Shown piece by piece: positions 1-10,364 of a DNA stretch of 64,000 nucleotides. Source of the stretch: Hymenoscyphus infarciens. Taxonomy: Eukaryota; Ascomycota; Leotiomycetes; Helotiales; Helotiaceae. Position 1 is the stretch's first letter, and each line of letters begins with the position of its first letter. The notes under the pieces were generated by a model that worked only from the letters and a program-made list of their open reading frames with translations, searched no databases and was not told the origin of the DNA. The position numbers and the translations under genes were made by a program. Where the stretch lies: assembly GCA_001414345.1 (NCBI GenBank), contig LLCB01000132.1, positions 62,001-126,000 on the forward strand, written 5' to 3'.

Positions 1-520
1 AGGCGGCTGGATGATAGACCGCAAGGGCTTTGTGCTTAGCCAGCACGGGTCTTCCAGTGAAAGAATCGGTGACCTCGGACATAGCGACCAGACTGTTGTA
101 AAGTAGAGCGAAGAAAAGAGATTCGCCCTTTAAAAAGAGACCATCTGTGTTATTCGGCGTGTTATAAAACAAGGCTCCAATGACCTGAGCCTGTATGCGA
201 GTGGCTGTTTGTTTAATGATAGGCGTAGATTTATCACTTCAGAGGATTTGGTATTGTCTAGTAATGCAAGCTCGACCCTGTGTAATAAAACTTGCCGTTA
301 AAGGGGAGTTTTTGGGTAGGCTCTCGTGCTTGTCATGGTCAACGGCTGCCTTGAAATCGTCTATTTGATCAACTGGCGCTGGTCTTGTCGGGTAATCGTA
401 GTCTTTCTTCATCTCGCTTATGAGTGATTTATTCTCATAGGCCTGGTGGAGTTCTGTCGCAGTCTTCGGAAATGTGTTTTCGTCGTTCGGTAGGGACAGT
501 GGCGCTAGTGAGAAAGTCAC
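1..520 (-). pseudogene. PDR-type (ABCG) multidrug ABC transporter, fragment with in-frame stop
   Basis: Reading the minus strand gives the linker and start of the first transmembrane domain of a fungal pleiotropic drug resistance transporter. It includes [52 protein letters not shown] and [10 protein letters not shown], which correspond to the family pattern RACIIRQYQIIWGDK...FYN.PNN...[24 protein letters not shown]. The frame is continuous except for a TGA at 241-239, where the family has a tryptophan codon. The frame is also closed by a TAA just upstream of position 520, and no nucleotide-binding domain can be read upstream. The gene continues past the left edge of the window, so its C-terminal half is not visible. 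The stop and the missing 5' half suggest a dead copy. A sequencing error at one base cannot be excluded for the stop, but it would not explain the missing 5' half. Confidence 0.8.
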
Positions 521-592
521 TTAAAGCTGTTCGTGGCTATAATAGCTGTGTTGAAGTAATTGCTGTAAAATGGTTCCGAGCTAGTTTAGTGA

Positions 593-853
593 AAAGAAGG
601 GAGGGGTGAACTGATAGAGTGGCCTCGATTGTTTGAGGAGAGCTTTGTCTTTCTGAACAGACTCTCAAATCCTATTCTCGCCTTGGACTTCTCACCAAAC
701 ATCGTGTCGACAGATTATATAACACGGCTTGGAACCGCGGGACACCAACATCTTCTCTTCCAGATCGCTCAAAGCTTCCTTCAAATCATTCACAAGGCCA
801 ACTTGTACACGAACGAGTTCAACCGGTTGATCCGCTTCCCGCAAGCAAAGTAG
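593..853 (+). other. Open coding-like fragment, unknown
   Basis: A frame open from just after a TGA at 590 to a TAG at 851-853 gives about 86 residues with a coding-like composition, such as ELIEWPRLFEESFVFLN and FQIAQSFLQIIHKANLYTNEF. It has no nearby ATG and no family I recognise. It may be the last exon or a relic of a neighbouring gene, or chance. It lies next to a broken ABC transporter, so a decayed locus is plausible. Confidence 0.2.
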
Positions 854-1514
854 CGTGAAGAAATCCGTGCATGTTCCGATTTCTTGAAAGGATATTTAGG
901 ACTTGAAGTGTTCTAACCAAACTCTCTAGAATTTGTGACAAGTGTTTTTCTGGCCCCTCGGAGGCTTCGCGAGTCTTGTTTTGTTCTTGGTAACTTACCC
1001 AAGAGGTGAGATCTGTGCCTTAGTAAATTTAACAAAGGGTATCTTAAATACCAATTCGGATGCTTCTAGCTTTGAAGAGTTCGAGCTTCGAGGTTGAAGC
1101 GGGACTCTCTGTTTCTACCTCGGGGCTGGCTGGCTTTTGCTCTTTTGGATGTTCGGATGTTTGGTCACGTTGAAGACTCCTTTACTTACGTGCGTAAGAA
1201 GGACGGCCCTGCCTCCCCACACACTCCCCACAATCGAACCAACAAAAAGGGGGGCCGGCGGAGAAAGAGCCTCAACTCCCGACCTTCTGCCGGAACCCCT
1301 CCATCCTCAGTCCTACTCGTCTTCGTTGTAACGTATCGTTGCGGAAAACTACGAAATACCAAGAAACTACGTACAAATGAGGTGCTCATTTTGCATTTAA
1401 CTTGAAAGCTTTCACTTGTAAAAATCGAACTCCCGCCTTCCTCCCTTTCGTTCTCCCCAAACCACTCTTGAACTACCCCACCACGACCCAAAAACAATCT
1501 CGAAACTCGAAAAC
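854..1514. other. Intergenic, promoter side of the acetyltransferase gene
   Basis: No supported gene here. The last 80 bases are C/T- and A-rich, like a fungal 5' leader leading to the ATG at 1515. The open frames in 1094-1497 overlap each other on both strands, lack ATG starts or similarity, and are not called. Confidence 0.5.
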
Positions 1515-2340
1515 ATGGCAGCTATACCACCAAACTCTCCTTCAAAAGCCACGGGTCTAGTACCCTTGGAAGAGAAGAACCAAGAAATCATCGCCCAAGC
1601 AAAGAACTTCAACAACACGCCATGGTGCGAACAATACGAGCGGATGATCTCCGGAATGCTGTCTGTATATCCCCCTCTCCCTTCCCCTCCCAACTCGAAG
1701 CATAACTAACAACACCATTCCCAGTTACGACTCCCTCGTCCCCGAACTAGAGAACGGGCGTCTGCGGTCTCGAAAACTAATGAAGAAATACAACGACCAC
1801 CTCCCCTCAGACGCAACAACCGAGTCCCTGGGAAAGGACAGAGAGGAAATCCTGCGGAGTCACGTAGGACATTTGGGGAAGGACTGCTGGATTGAGGCTC
1901 CGATATACTTTGATTATGGATGTAATATCAGTATTGGCGATCGATTCTATGGAAACACCAAGTCCGTCCCCCTCCTCCCCTTCTCTTAAAATTAGATCCT
2001 AACAAGACAAAATAGCATGTGTATCCTCGACTGCGGCCTAGTAACAATCGGCGACCGAGTGATGTTCGGCCCCTTCGTCTCCATCTACGCCGCCACCCAC
2101 GAAACCGAAGTCCAATCCCGACGAGACAACATCGAGTTCGCGAGGGAGGTGACAATTGGGGATGATTGTTGGATTGGAGGGCAGGTTGTGATATTAGCTG
2201 GTGTATCGATTGGAGAGGGATGTACGGTTGCTGCGGGGAGTGTGGTTACGAAGAGTATTCCGGCTTGGTCGGTGGCGGTGGGTGTTCCTGCTAGGGTTGT
2301 CAAGAAGGTGGCGCCTGTTGGACCTGTGAAGGATGAATGA
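1515..2340 (+). CDS. Maltose/galactoside O-acetyltransferase-like hexapeptide protein
   Basis: Predicted 235-residue protein from three exons: 1515-1660, 1725-1961 and 2016-2340 (708 nt in total). Intron 1 ends in ccag with a CATAACTAAC branch site, and intron 2 ends in atag with a GATCCTAAC branch. The N-terminus carries the Mac domain seen in this family (MISGMLYDSLVPELENGR, LMKKYNDHLPSDATTESLGKDR). The C-terminal half is a left-handed parallel beta-helix of hexapeptide repeats, with YFDYGCNISIGDRFYGN, TIGDRVMFGPFVSIY, VTIGDDCWIGGQVVILAG and GCTVAAGSVVTKSIP. The catalytic histidine is probably the one in YAATHE. Family knowledge: these cytosolic trimers transfer acetyl from acetyl-CoA to sugar hydroxyls (maltose, galactosides) and are thought to detoxify non-metabolised sugars. 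The length is slightly above the bacterial enzymes (about 185-205) because of an N-terminal extension. The natural substrate is unknown. Confidence 0.9.
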
Positions 2341-3091
2341 AATGGGGGTTTTTCAATTAGGGTTTACATGGATGATTTTAGAGTGGTTGTTAGATGAGAC
2401 TGGCATTAAAGAATGGGTCTGTGTTTATCGCGTTGGTTTTTCAAGGTTAGAAAGAAAACCCCGGCGAGACTTTGACAACATTTATATACCAAATAATAAT
2501 ACGGTAAGAAACCTGGAATAATTGAGGGCTGTGTCAAAGAGATTGGGGTCAGACTCCTTAGCTTTACTTTACCTACCCCTCACTCCATTCCCTCGGGAAT
2601 CTTTAAACCTTGGAAGCATTGTACGAGAGCACGCGGAATCCCATTTTTCCAAATACTCCTGAGGACAATAGGTGTCCGTAATTGTCTGATGCCTTTTTAC
2701 ACAGTACTTACAAAACAGGCATGGTTCTTGCATGGAAAGTTCAACAGCCATATTAGATGATTTGAGTCGGTGATCATCATACACAGTAAAATGTTGCGCG
2801 AAAATTATATGCATATTGCAAAGTAGAAACTCGTGATATTTCTGTAAAAAATAGATATTCATTAGGATAGAAAAGACTCCCCCATAGAAAAAGGAAGAAC
2901 AACCAAATGTCACCACAAGCACAATCACAGATAAAACCTCATTACCTGTCGAAAACGAGAACTTATAGGAAATCAAATAACCAACCCACATATAAAAAAT
3001 CACAAACCGTAAAAACCACAAGACCCACCACAAGAAACAAGGAAAGAAAAACATGTCCCCAAATGGAGAATTGGTTCGTCACAACCAATTC
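2341..3091. other. Convergent 3' intergenic region
   Basis: Lies between the acetyltransferase (+) and the ankyrin gene (-), so it holds both 3' ends. A minus-strand open frame covers 2569-3054 but its upstream part is a T-rich run of aromatic residues, more like UTR than protein. The ankyrin frame ends in AAG followed by GTACGT at 3097-3092, a perfect splice donor, so a further small exon may lie inside this region. Confidence 0.35.
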
Positions 3092-4830
3092 TCAACGTAC
3101 CTTTTGCAACAGAGCATCCCATATCACCTCCTTCTTCTCAGCTCTATCCGCCAGCCAGTTGCAATCGCAATCCTCCGCAAAGGAAGACCCACCTAGACCT
3201 TTCTCAACCCTGGATCCCGCCAATTTCAACATCCATGGAGTAGCACCATGAGCATTCTCGCTCCAGCCCCAAACATCCCGGACGGAGTCGTCTTCGAGCC
3301 ACCAATCCAGCAAGGAATCGTTGATTGTACGACAACCCGCCAGATAATGCAAGGCTGTATTACCATGAACATCCTTCGCATCGACGTCTTTGATGCCATT
3401 ACCCCGGAGATAGCGGACAACAAGACGTTGTTGCTTGAGCTCCGTCTCTGGGGGCAGGATTCGGTCACTGACGGGCCCGAGACTATTGTAATCATTGAAG
3501 GATCGAGTGTCTCTCGTCTCATGGATACTTTTTCGAATGATACTCGCATGTCTCTGGATTTTGAGACTGTAAGCTGGCATACACGCAACGTGTAATAACG
3601 TATGACCTAAAGCAGTGGTGCCAGCATTCTGTAGTGGAATGTGTCTCGCCACGTGCTGTAGCATTTCAAGATCTAGTTTTGCAACAGCAAAATGTAAGAT
3701 ACGGACTTCATAAACTGGAGTCCGGAGTTCGAGACTAATGTTTGGTCGAGAGCAGAGAATATCAAATGCTTCTCTCTCGAACTTGTTGGAGCTAATGATG
3801 GTTGCCATTAGAGGGGTCACACACCTTGTAGGGTTTGACAGTGCCATTGTGTTCGGATCGAAGCCCAGTTCAAGAAGGTGCCGAAGCATGGGAACCTTGC
3901 TATTGGCGATGGCGGTGTGGAGGGGGAGGATATGCTCAATGCACTCTCCGAAGCTGGTGAAGGAACGTAAAATTGAGGCTTCTTCCAGAAAGCTGCGTCA
4001 GCACCAGATTCCAAAATCAAATCGAAGATCTCGATGGAGCCGGACTTTGCACCTTCGACAAGTGCATGAAGTGTGTCGCCATGTGGCCAGAAACATGCGT
4101 CTGTGAAGCTTTCTTCGCACCCAAACGGGGCCATCCCTTCCCAAAATCGATCCTCCACTTCCTCGCGCGTCAGGCTTGAAATTTGGGGTAGATCCATGAG
4201 CTCGAGGTATTCTGATCTGGTTGCTCGATCGCTTTTCCCGAGTTTGAGTGGTTGAATGCTCGGTCTAAATCGTAGGAAGAGAGCTGCGTAATGATCGAAA
4301 AGGGAAAATGGGAGCCCATTAGGATTCGCTCCAGCTTCAAGTAGGGTTTTGACGTTGTTTGGTAATTTTGCACGGATTGCTTCCATGATGGGAGAAGTGA
4401 CGCCAGCGAGACTGCGCCCTTTCGAGCGAAGTGCATGACAACTGTATTCTGAACGATAATTCAGGGTTTTGGGCGAATAATCGTAGTTTCCATATTTGCC
4501 GTAGTAATTGGCTCTAATGAGTGATCGCCGACGGCATGAGATTTCGTAGTAGAGCTCAAAGCCTTCAAACAAAACGGCCTTTAAGATGCGTTGATCGGGA
4601 TTGGAGGCTGCTCTCATAGATGGGGAGAGTGAAACTTCATCGACAGGGTCGAGGTATTCTTCTGGAGGACAGTAGATCGAATCACCATCGTCGGAGTGCT
4701 TGCTGTTGTATGGGACGAGACTCATTCGAGTATCGTTATCGTCATCGTTTGCGGGGGATGGAAAACAGGAGACAAAGTCCTCGTCTGAATGGATTGACAG
4801 CGTTGCCGACGAGGCACTTGGGGAGTTCAT
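3092..4830 (-). CDS. Ankyrin-repeat protein with an apparent frameshift
   Basis: Start ATG at 4830. The frame runs to about 3970 and shows an N-terminal acidic/serine-rich stretch followed by ankyrin-like helices (LPNNVKTLLEAGANPNGLPF, GSIEIFDLILESGADAAFW). Similarity then continues in another frame with LPLHTAIANSKVPMLRHLLELGFDPN, TPLMATIISSN, TALGHTLLHVA and VHGNTALHYLAGC, ending at 3092. No GT-AG intron fits the switch. Adding one base (for example to the AAAA run at 3969-3972) joins both halves into one protein of about 580 residues. This is either a homopolymer error in the assembly or a young disabling mutation. Ankyrin repeats bind proteins; the specific partner is unknown and I see no F-box or NACHT domain. 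The true C-terminus may extend further by splicing at the donor-like AAG|GTACGT. Confidence 0.7.
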
Positions 4831-5626
4831 GGTTAGGTGACTTACAACATGCGCTAGTGGAGAAGAGAATTGTTATTAGTTTCTGTATTTCTGTATGGTT
4901 GAGTTTGATTTTGGGTAAGATTTTGTGAATGAGGAGGAAAGAAGGCGCTCGACATTTGAGTCGGTGTGACCATGAGCCAATTAGGCAGCACACAACATTA
5001 CCCCTCATACTCACCTATACTACGTACAACCTCGTTTCCAATCCGGAGGGCAAGAATTTCGATATCGATATATAGAAGAACACCGAAGATGATTCAATAT
5101 CTTCCAAAACAAATGTTCAGGGGATTTTGCCACAGCATTTTTCGCCAGGCGAGCTGACGCCTCACTTTTCCCCTCCCAAGCGACGGGCGATTTTGTAGTC
5201 GTAGAAATATTGCTGACCCGAACCTTTTTGAAGAGTGTAATTGGTAACGGTCCTTCGAATCTTGTTGGCAACTGACTTAAAACAAAAATTCGTGTAGCCC
5301 TGTTCTAGTGTTTGTTCTGTGTTTCTGTTGCAACAGTCGGGCGACTTTGAAACATACGGTTGGACGGATTAGAAAAAACATACCTAAATATAGGGGATGG
5401 AATTATAACAGCTTTGACAGGCGAATGGTCATTTGTTGCTCAGGAAAAGCCGATAATATTGGGAATGTGGCCTGGTGGTTTGTTGATTCGGATGATTCAT
5501 AGAAAAGAAAGATCCAAGACGATTGGGAACGGAGGAGGTTCGGCTAAATATCGGGTTGATAAGTTAGCATATTTCCCCTCCACCACGCTTCCCTCAACCA
5601 TCTACAAGAAATACGCAGCTTTCTCA
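4831..5626. other. Divergent promoter region, ankyrin gene / rit1
   Basis: Both flanking genes start away from this region, so it must hold both promoters. The rit1 frame is open upstream of its ATG as far as 5360, but that part looks unrelated to the family. No tRNA, repeat or further gene is visible. Confidence 0.45.
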
Positions 5627-7103
5627 ATGCCTAACCCAACCGAATCAGATCTTATATTCTCGCAACAAGCTAATCATAATTTCTCCAAAACTCTCGGGGA
5701 TTTGAAAAGATCAACGCTTTCCATCCACAATCGCCTCCGCTCAATCGAGGAAGATGCCGCCTTTGCTCAAAAAGTCCGGGATGCCTTCAACAAACCATTG
5801 ATTGCAAACGAACGATGCGGCAGTTGGTACATCGATCCTATAACCAAGGAAGGAAGCGCATATTTCAAGAGTACCGACGGGCATACGGGTGTCTGGAAGT
5901 TTAGCTCTAGGAGATTGAATCTGCATCTTTTGGAAATTATTGGGAAGAATGACGGGTTGGTATGATGGGCCTCGCAGATTGATGTTATGCTGAAAAAGGG
6001 GCTAGGTGTGTAATTGTTGATTCTACAAGACGTGGTAAAAGTACGAGACGCCCAATTTGCACTCTCTGGCCCCTCACTAACGTTTGCCAGGAATGCCAGA
6101 CGCGCTCAGCAAAACCATACCAATCTGGTGCAGTGTTATAAACCGCGTATTATTTCCCGGAAAGCCTCAATGCCACGATCTACACACTCCTCCACAAGTG
6201 GTCTCGTCTTCCGAGCACGCCCAAATCACGGCTCTACTTCCTTCATTTCAACGCGCCCTCGAAGCTCTCGAAGTGCCTCTTGAAAACCTCAAGCGTAATA
6301 TTTCGAAACCTCTACGCCCGATGTGGGTAACACCAGATTCCAATATTGCCACTACAGCCACTATATTCGAGGATTTTCATCCAATCATATGTTGCACTGT
6401 TTCGAGGCGGGTGGCCGGAGGGGAGGTCAGCGAGGGGGGGTACATACAGGGCGCTGGAGACGACACGGAGAACTGGGCTTATGGCCTGACACCAACAGTC
6501 TTTTGGTCAAACCGCGAAGCCCTCTTCTCCACTGGGGAAGCGGACTTGCCGGATTTTATTGAGGAACTTGTTGGTCAAGGAGTTGCAACAGGATCTGAGG
6601 CTGGAAGTCTGCGATGTGTTCAACCAACATCGGTTCTATTTGTTGCTCAGACTGCAGCATTGAGTGCAGCAATTATCCGCGAGGAGTCTTTGATGATTGT
6701 CTTGCTACCAACAATCTCAAATCAGGATACATGGGCCACGTCAAGGACGAGGCTTAATATTGGACTTGGTCCCCACAAGGTGGGTAGTCGTAATCTTCGA
6801 ACTGCGCTTCCATACATCACGGAATTTTTAAGGAAGAGTCTGTCAGACCAGAAGCTGACAGTGAAGCAAATAATTGTTGCTTGTGAAAGTGGCAAGGACC
6901 TCGCAATTGGTGTTGCTCTTGCTATTCTGTGCTTGTTCTTCGATAATGAAGGCAAACTGACAGAGGCGGGCAAGCCCAAGATTGACAAGTGTTTCATTAG
7001 AAGTCGATTGGGGTGGATTTCTACGTCGATGCCTGATGCAAATCCAAATAGGGCTACGTTGCAAAGTGTGAATAGTTATCTAATGGATCGCGGTTTCAGA
7101 TAG
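5627..7103 (+). CDS. RIT1: Initiator tRNA 2'-O-ribosyl phosphate transferase (Rit1-like)
   Basis: Predicted 458-residue protein from exons 5627-5955, 6006-6040 and 6091-7103 (1377 nt). Family knowledge: Rit1 adds a 2'-O-ribosyl phosphate from PRPP to A64 of cytoplasmic initiator tRNA-Met, which keeps that tRNA out of elongation. Seen in the sequence: N-terminal motifs SLRSI-like (IHNRLRSIEEDAAFAQKV), LIANERCGSWYIDP, AYFKSTDGHTGVWKFSSRRLNLHLL, and across two introns CVIVDSTRRGKRMPDALSKT and IPIWCSVINRVLFP. The C-terminal domain has the dual-specificity-phosphatase-like loop ACESGKDLAIGVALAILC. The length is close to yeast Rit1 (513). The second exon is only 35 nt, and its inclusion is needed to keep the VDSTRRGKR motif in frame. 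The start is the first ATG that leaves a normal N-terminus (MPNPTESDLIFS). Confidence 0.92.
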
Positions 7104-7459
7104 CACTAGCTATCTAATGTTCAAACTCCAACCAATGCTGATCGACTTTCTTTCGAGCTGTTGAAACTCTTTAGACTAGTCTAAACTCCCCCACCGTATT
7201 TCCCCAGAAGCTTGGTCATCGTTTCCTTTGCACTTTGCAATATGTTAGTCAATATGTCCATTTTTTCAAGAAGTTTGGGTTCTAAGTCACAAGGAGCGGG
7301 TGTGGGGTCTGGAATTCGGTGAGACGGGAAAGTATCTCGCCTCCTCCGGGGAATTTTAGGGGAATTAAGACACCATTCCTCCTTAGACAGCTTTCTTTCC
7401 TTCCCACGACCTAGTTGCTTCCTTAGACATACTTTCAGAAATGGCAATACTGACTCCAA
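7104..7459. other. Spacer between rit1 and an MFS relic
   Basis: Contains a minus-strand open frame (7459-7181, 92 codons, no good ATG, ending ILQSAKETMTKLLGKYGGGV) that I do not recognise and do not call. Otherwise nothing is visible. Confidence 0.3.
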
Positions 7460-8128
7460 GATTTTCCGTAGCCACGCTGGGCATTTTGAACACTGGTCAT
7501 TTTTGGTTCTTCGGCGGTTCTGCTCATTGCCTTCACTTTGAGGAAAACCAACAGATCAATAGATGAAAAAGGTGCAACCTCTCCAAAAGGCTTCTGGTGT
7601 AGTTATCTGGATATTATTGTTGCCAGGAGCCGATTTGGTGGCAACAAAAACCAGCAAGAGAAGACCATCTCTATGGATGTACTACCTGTTTCCAGCTCTG
7701 ACGCCAAAATCACCGGAAAGGTGGTCTTCAAGATTCCAAATCTATTCATGTAACTCAAACTTCTTTTATACAAGGATGCATCCACAATTCTTTGCCTGGT
7801 CGCATTACCATACAGTAGTTGGTATTCCATTTCGGCTTCCATTCCTCTCATATATGGTGTTTAGTATGGCTTCAATGGCTTACTAGTTGGGTGCTGCTAC
7901 CTTGCTGGTGGTGCTGGGATATTAGCTGGGTTAATTGCGGGAAAGTTGTATACGGCAAAGAAAGCTGGGCTGTCAATCGACCGGACCTCTGGAGACAACA
8001 TTTCACAGCTTCCAATTGAAAAGGCTCGGTCCCGATGTTCTTGTACTATCCTCACAATTTCGACTTTTGTCTTCATAGGCTACGGAGGGGTGGTTCAATA
8101 CCATGTTCATGTTGTGGTTCCTAATTGA
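7460..8128 (+). pseudogene. Relic of an MFS drug:H+ antiporter (DHA1 type)
   Basis: One plus-strand frame from 7469 to 8128 reads as the second half of a fungal DHA1 transporter: WAF-stop-TLVIFGSSAVLLIAFTLRK, a hydrophilic loop, NLF and LKLLLYKDASTILCLVALPY, then YGFNGLLVGCCYLAGGAG, ILAGLIAGKLYTAKKAGLSI and ISQLPIEKARSR (the family's loop ...FPIEKARLR...), and FIGYGGVVQYHVHVVVP. The frame never shifts but contains stops at 7469 (TAG), 7487 (TGA), 7751 (TAA) and 7862 (TAG), and it ends before the last helices. The first half of the transporter is missing. By family pattern the three TAG/TAA codons would derive from CAG/CAA and the TGA from TGG, all single transitions. It is not expected to make a transporter. 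Confidence 0.8.
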
Positions 8129-9194
8129 ACACGGAATTCTGTAATTTTCATGAAATAGTGGTATATGAATTGAAATTAAGGCTTGAATTATTTTCACGAA
8201 TTAGATGAAATGGAACTGGAAAATATATGACGTTCATGAAAATGCATATATTTTGAGTAGGGGTAACACGTGATAGTTTATCACTAATTCCAGGCTGTTC
8301 TTTAAGTAAAGAGAGAGAAAATGAAGATATAGGAGAAGAGAGAATCAAAGAGCGAAAAGGACACTTATACAGGGGCTCTCGGCGGGTTAAAGGGTGGAAA
8401 GGGTGGCTAGGAATCTAGGATAGTCGAGAGCCCTGCTAAAACCCATATATCAAGCTGTTGCCTGACCTAGGTAGACTCTTATTGTTCCGGCCTGAACAAC
8501 TTCATGAACTTTCATGAATTATTTCATATATATGTACTATTTATTATACATGAAATGAATAATTATATGAAATGAACCATGAAACAGATCTATTTTTTGT
8601 AATTCAATAAGAAGGCATAGCGGTTCCCTTATTGATGCAAATTTACCTCGGCCCAAACTATACTGTGCTTCATCAAATACACGGTGCGCTTTTAGTAGAT
8701 ATATTTCCTGGTAAATCCGGAAAGCGGGCAATTCGAATAACCTTTGTCATGTTGCGGCATCAGCGATTGTTGTTGTGGTTTTGCAACCATTGGTGGATCT
8801 AATAGGATCTGTTATGGGAGTTTATGTGCTTAGACGTTGGGTGCCTAGTTGGAGACAGGATAGACTTTCGAGAGTGCAAGACTCATAGGTTGCTGCGTAG
8901 AAGCGGAGTTGCTTTTCTGGGCCGGTTTGATGTATTTCTTCAAGTCACTCTAGGTTATACCATAACTCGTAGAGTGTAATAGGCAGCAGGACTTGAAAGT
9001 TGAAACCCACAAGATCCTATTTTATGTCAAGCGCCGAGATGCCTGACGGCACAGCAATAACCCCGTAAGAATATCCACAGGCACTCGTGTCAATTCAAGT
9101 TATAAAGTAGAATTCCTATCTCACAAATATCCAAAGTCTCTGAAGACACAAATCACTGTCCAACCCTCTCAGACAATTCTAATACAGACACAAC
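8129..9194. other. Intergenic with a cluster of TTCATGAA palindromes
   Basis: No gene is visible. Between about 8140 and 8590 the octamer TTCATGAA and close variants (TTTCATGAAA, ACATGAAAT, ATATGAAAT) recur, in two groups about 270-350 bp apart. Between the groups lies a sequence with GGGGTAACACGTGAT (about 8260) and a purine-rich run at about 8305-8360. The arrangement is reminiscent of a small non-autonomous element or solo LTR, but I could not define matching termini or target-site duplications. The bases just before 9195 look like a normal leader for the dehydrogenase. Confidence 0.3.
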
Positions 9195-10364
9195 ATGTCC
9201 AACTTCAATGCTCAAACCACCGCAGACGAAGCGGCGACTGCTTTTTCGGATCAAATTCGAGGGAAATCTGGTATGCATTTTACCCCACAACCCTTCATAA
9301 ACTTTTACTAAGAAAATAAAGTGCTCGTAACAGGTGTCTCCCCAGAAAATCTGGGGTCCGAATTCGTACTTTCAATCTCAGCCCACTCCCCCTCCCTCAT
9401 TGTCCTCGCAGGCCGAAAACTCAGCAATCTCAAGGCAGCCGAAGATGTTCTTAAAAAATCAAACCCTTCCATTCCTTCAAGACTCTTGATCTTGGACTTA
9501 TCATCCCAAGCCAAGATTCGAGAAGCGGCTACTGAGGTTGAAAAGTACAAAGAACGGATTGATGTTCTGGTCAATAATGCTGCCATCATGGCCTGCCCTT
9601 ACGGAAAGACTGTTGATGGTGTCGAGATGCAATTTGGAGTTAATCATATTGGCCCCTTTCTGTTTACTAATCTTTTGCTAAAGAGTGATAAACTAGGAGA
9701 GGGAGCAAGGATTGTGGTGGTGAGCAGCGAGGCTCATCATTTATCAACTGTCAACTTCGAGGATTGCGGGTTTAGTGTAAGTTCAAACTACGTTCCCTTT
9801 GAAACGAGCCTAATTAGTGCGGGTCTAGGAGGGGAAAACTTATGATGGTGGGAAATCGTACGGACAATCCAAGACAGCAAATATCTTGTTTGCGCTCTCT
9901 CTGGCGAAAAACTTTCGAGGGAAGGGTATCACGGCTTTTAGTCTTCATCCGGGTGCTATTGCAACCAATCTTCTGCGAAATTTGCCTGAAGAAACTATCG
10001 TCGAGATGGGTAAGCACTTTTGGGGGACCATGGTGAACTTATTTCTTATTGGCTTATTCAGGTTGGAAAAATGCAGAAGGCGAGTTTGTGAACAGTCCAC
10101 AGCTCACCTGGAAGACCCTGCAACAAGGAACTGCTACACATGTCGTTGCTGCTTTCGATACGAGCATTGTTGGTAAGCAAAATCTTTTGCACATTGATTC
10201 TTTGATGATTTCTTGACTGATTATTTATAGATGAGAGTGGTTCCTATCTATGTGATGCTCGTGTGACAAATGAGGCATGTGCCGAGTACGCGAAAAATGA
10301 AGAGAATGCGGAGAAGTTATGGAAGCTGAGCGAGGAGCTTGTTGGCGAGAAATTTGAAGTCTGA
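9195..10364 (+). CDS. Short-chain dehydrogenase/reductase (retinol-dehydrogenase/WWOX-like)
   Basis: Predicted 318-residue protein from five exons: 9195-9270, 9322-9776, 9829-10009, 10062-10172 and 10231-10364 (957 nt). Rossmann-fold SDR features are all present. These are a coenzyme loop VLVTGVSPENLGSEF (near residues 26-40, in place of the usual TGxxxGxG), LAGRKLSNL, the structural NNAA motif in VDVLVNNAAIM-like context, GVNHIGPFLFTNLLL, catalytic Ser in IVVVSSEAHH, and Tyr/Lys in SYGQSKTANILFA, then LHPGAIATNL. Family members oxidise or reduce alcohols, aldehydes or ketones with NAD(P)(H). The substrate cannot be told from the sequence. There is no signal peptide, so it is probably cytosolic or membrane-associated. 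The neighbours do not suggest a pathway. Confidence 0.9.

Noticed and set aside
1094..1497. Overlapping plus- and minus-strand open frames upstream of the acetyltransferase.
   Set aside because: They rely on non-ATG starts, overlap each other, and sit where a promoter and leader are expected.
2569..3054. 161-codon minus-strand open frame after the ankyrin gene.
   Set aside because: The upstream two thirds are T-rich codons giving aromatic runs. Only the last 50 residues look protein-like, and they could not be spliced to the ankyrin frame convincingly.
8250..8600. Solo LTR.
   Set aside because: The internal composition is suggestive, but no TG...CA ends, target duplication or second copy could be found.
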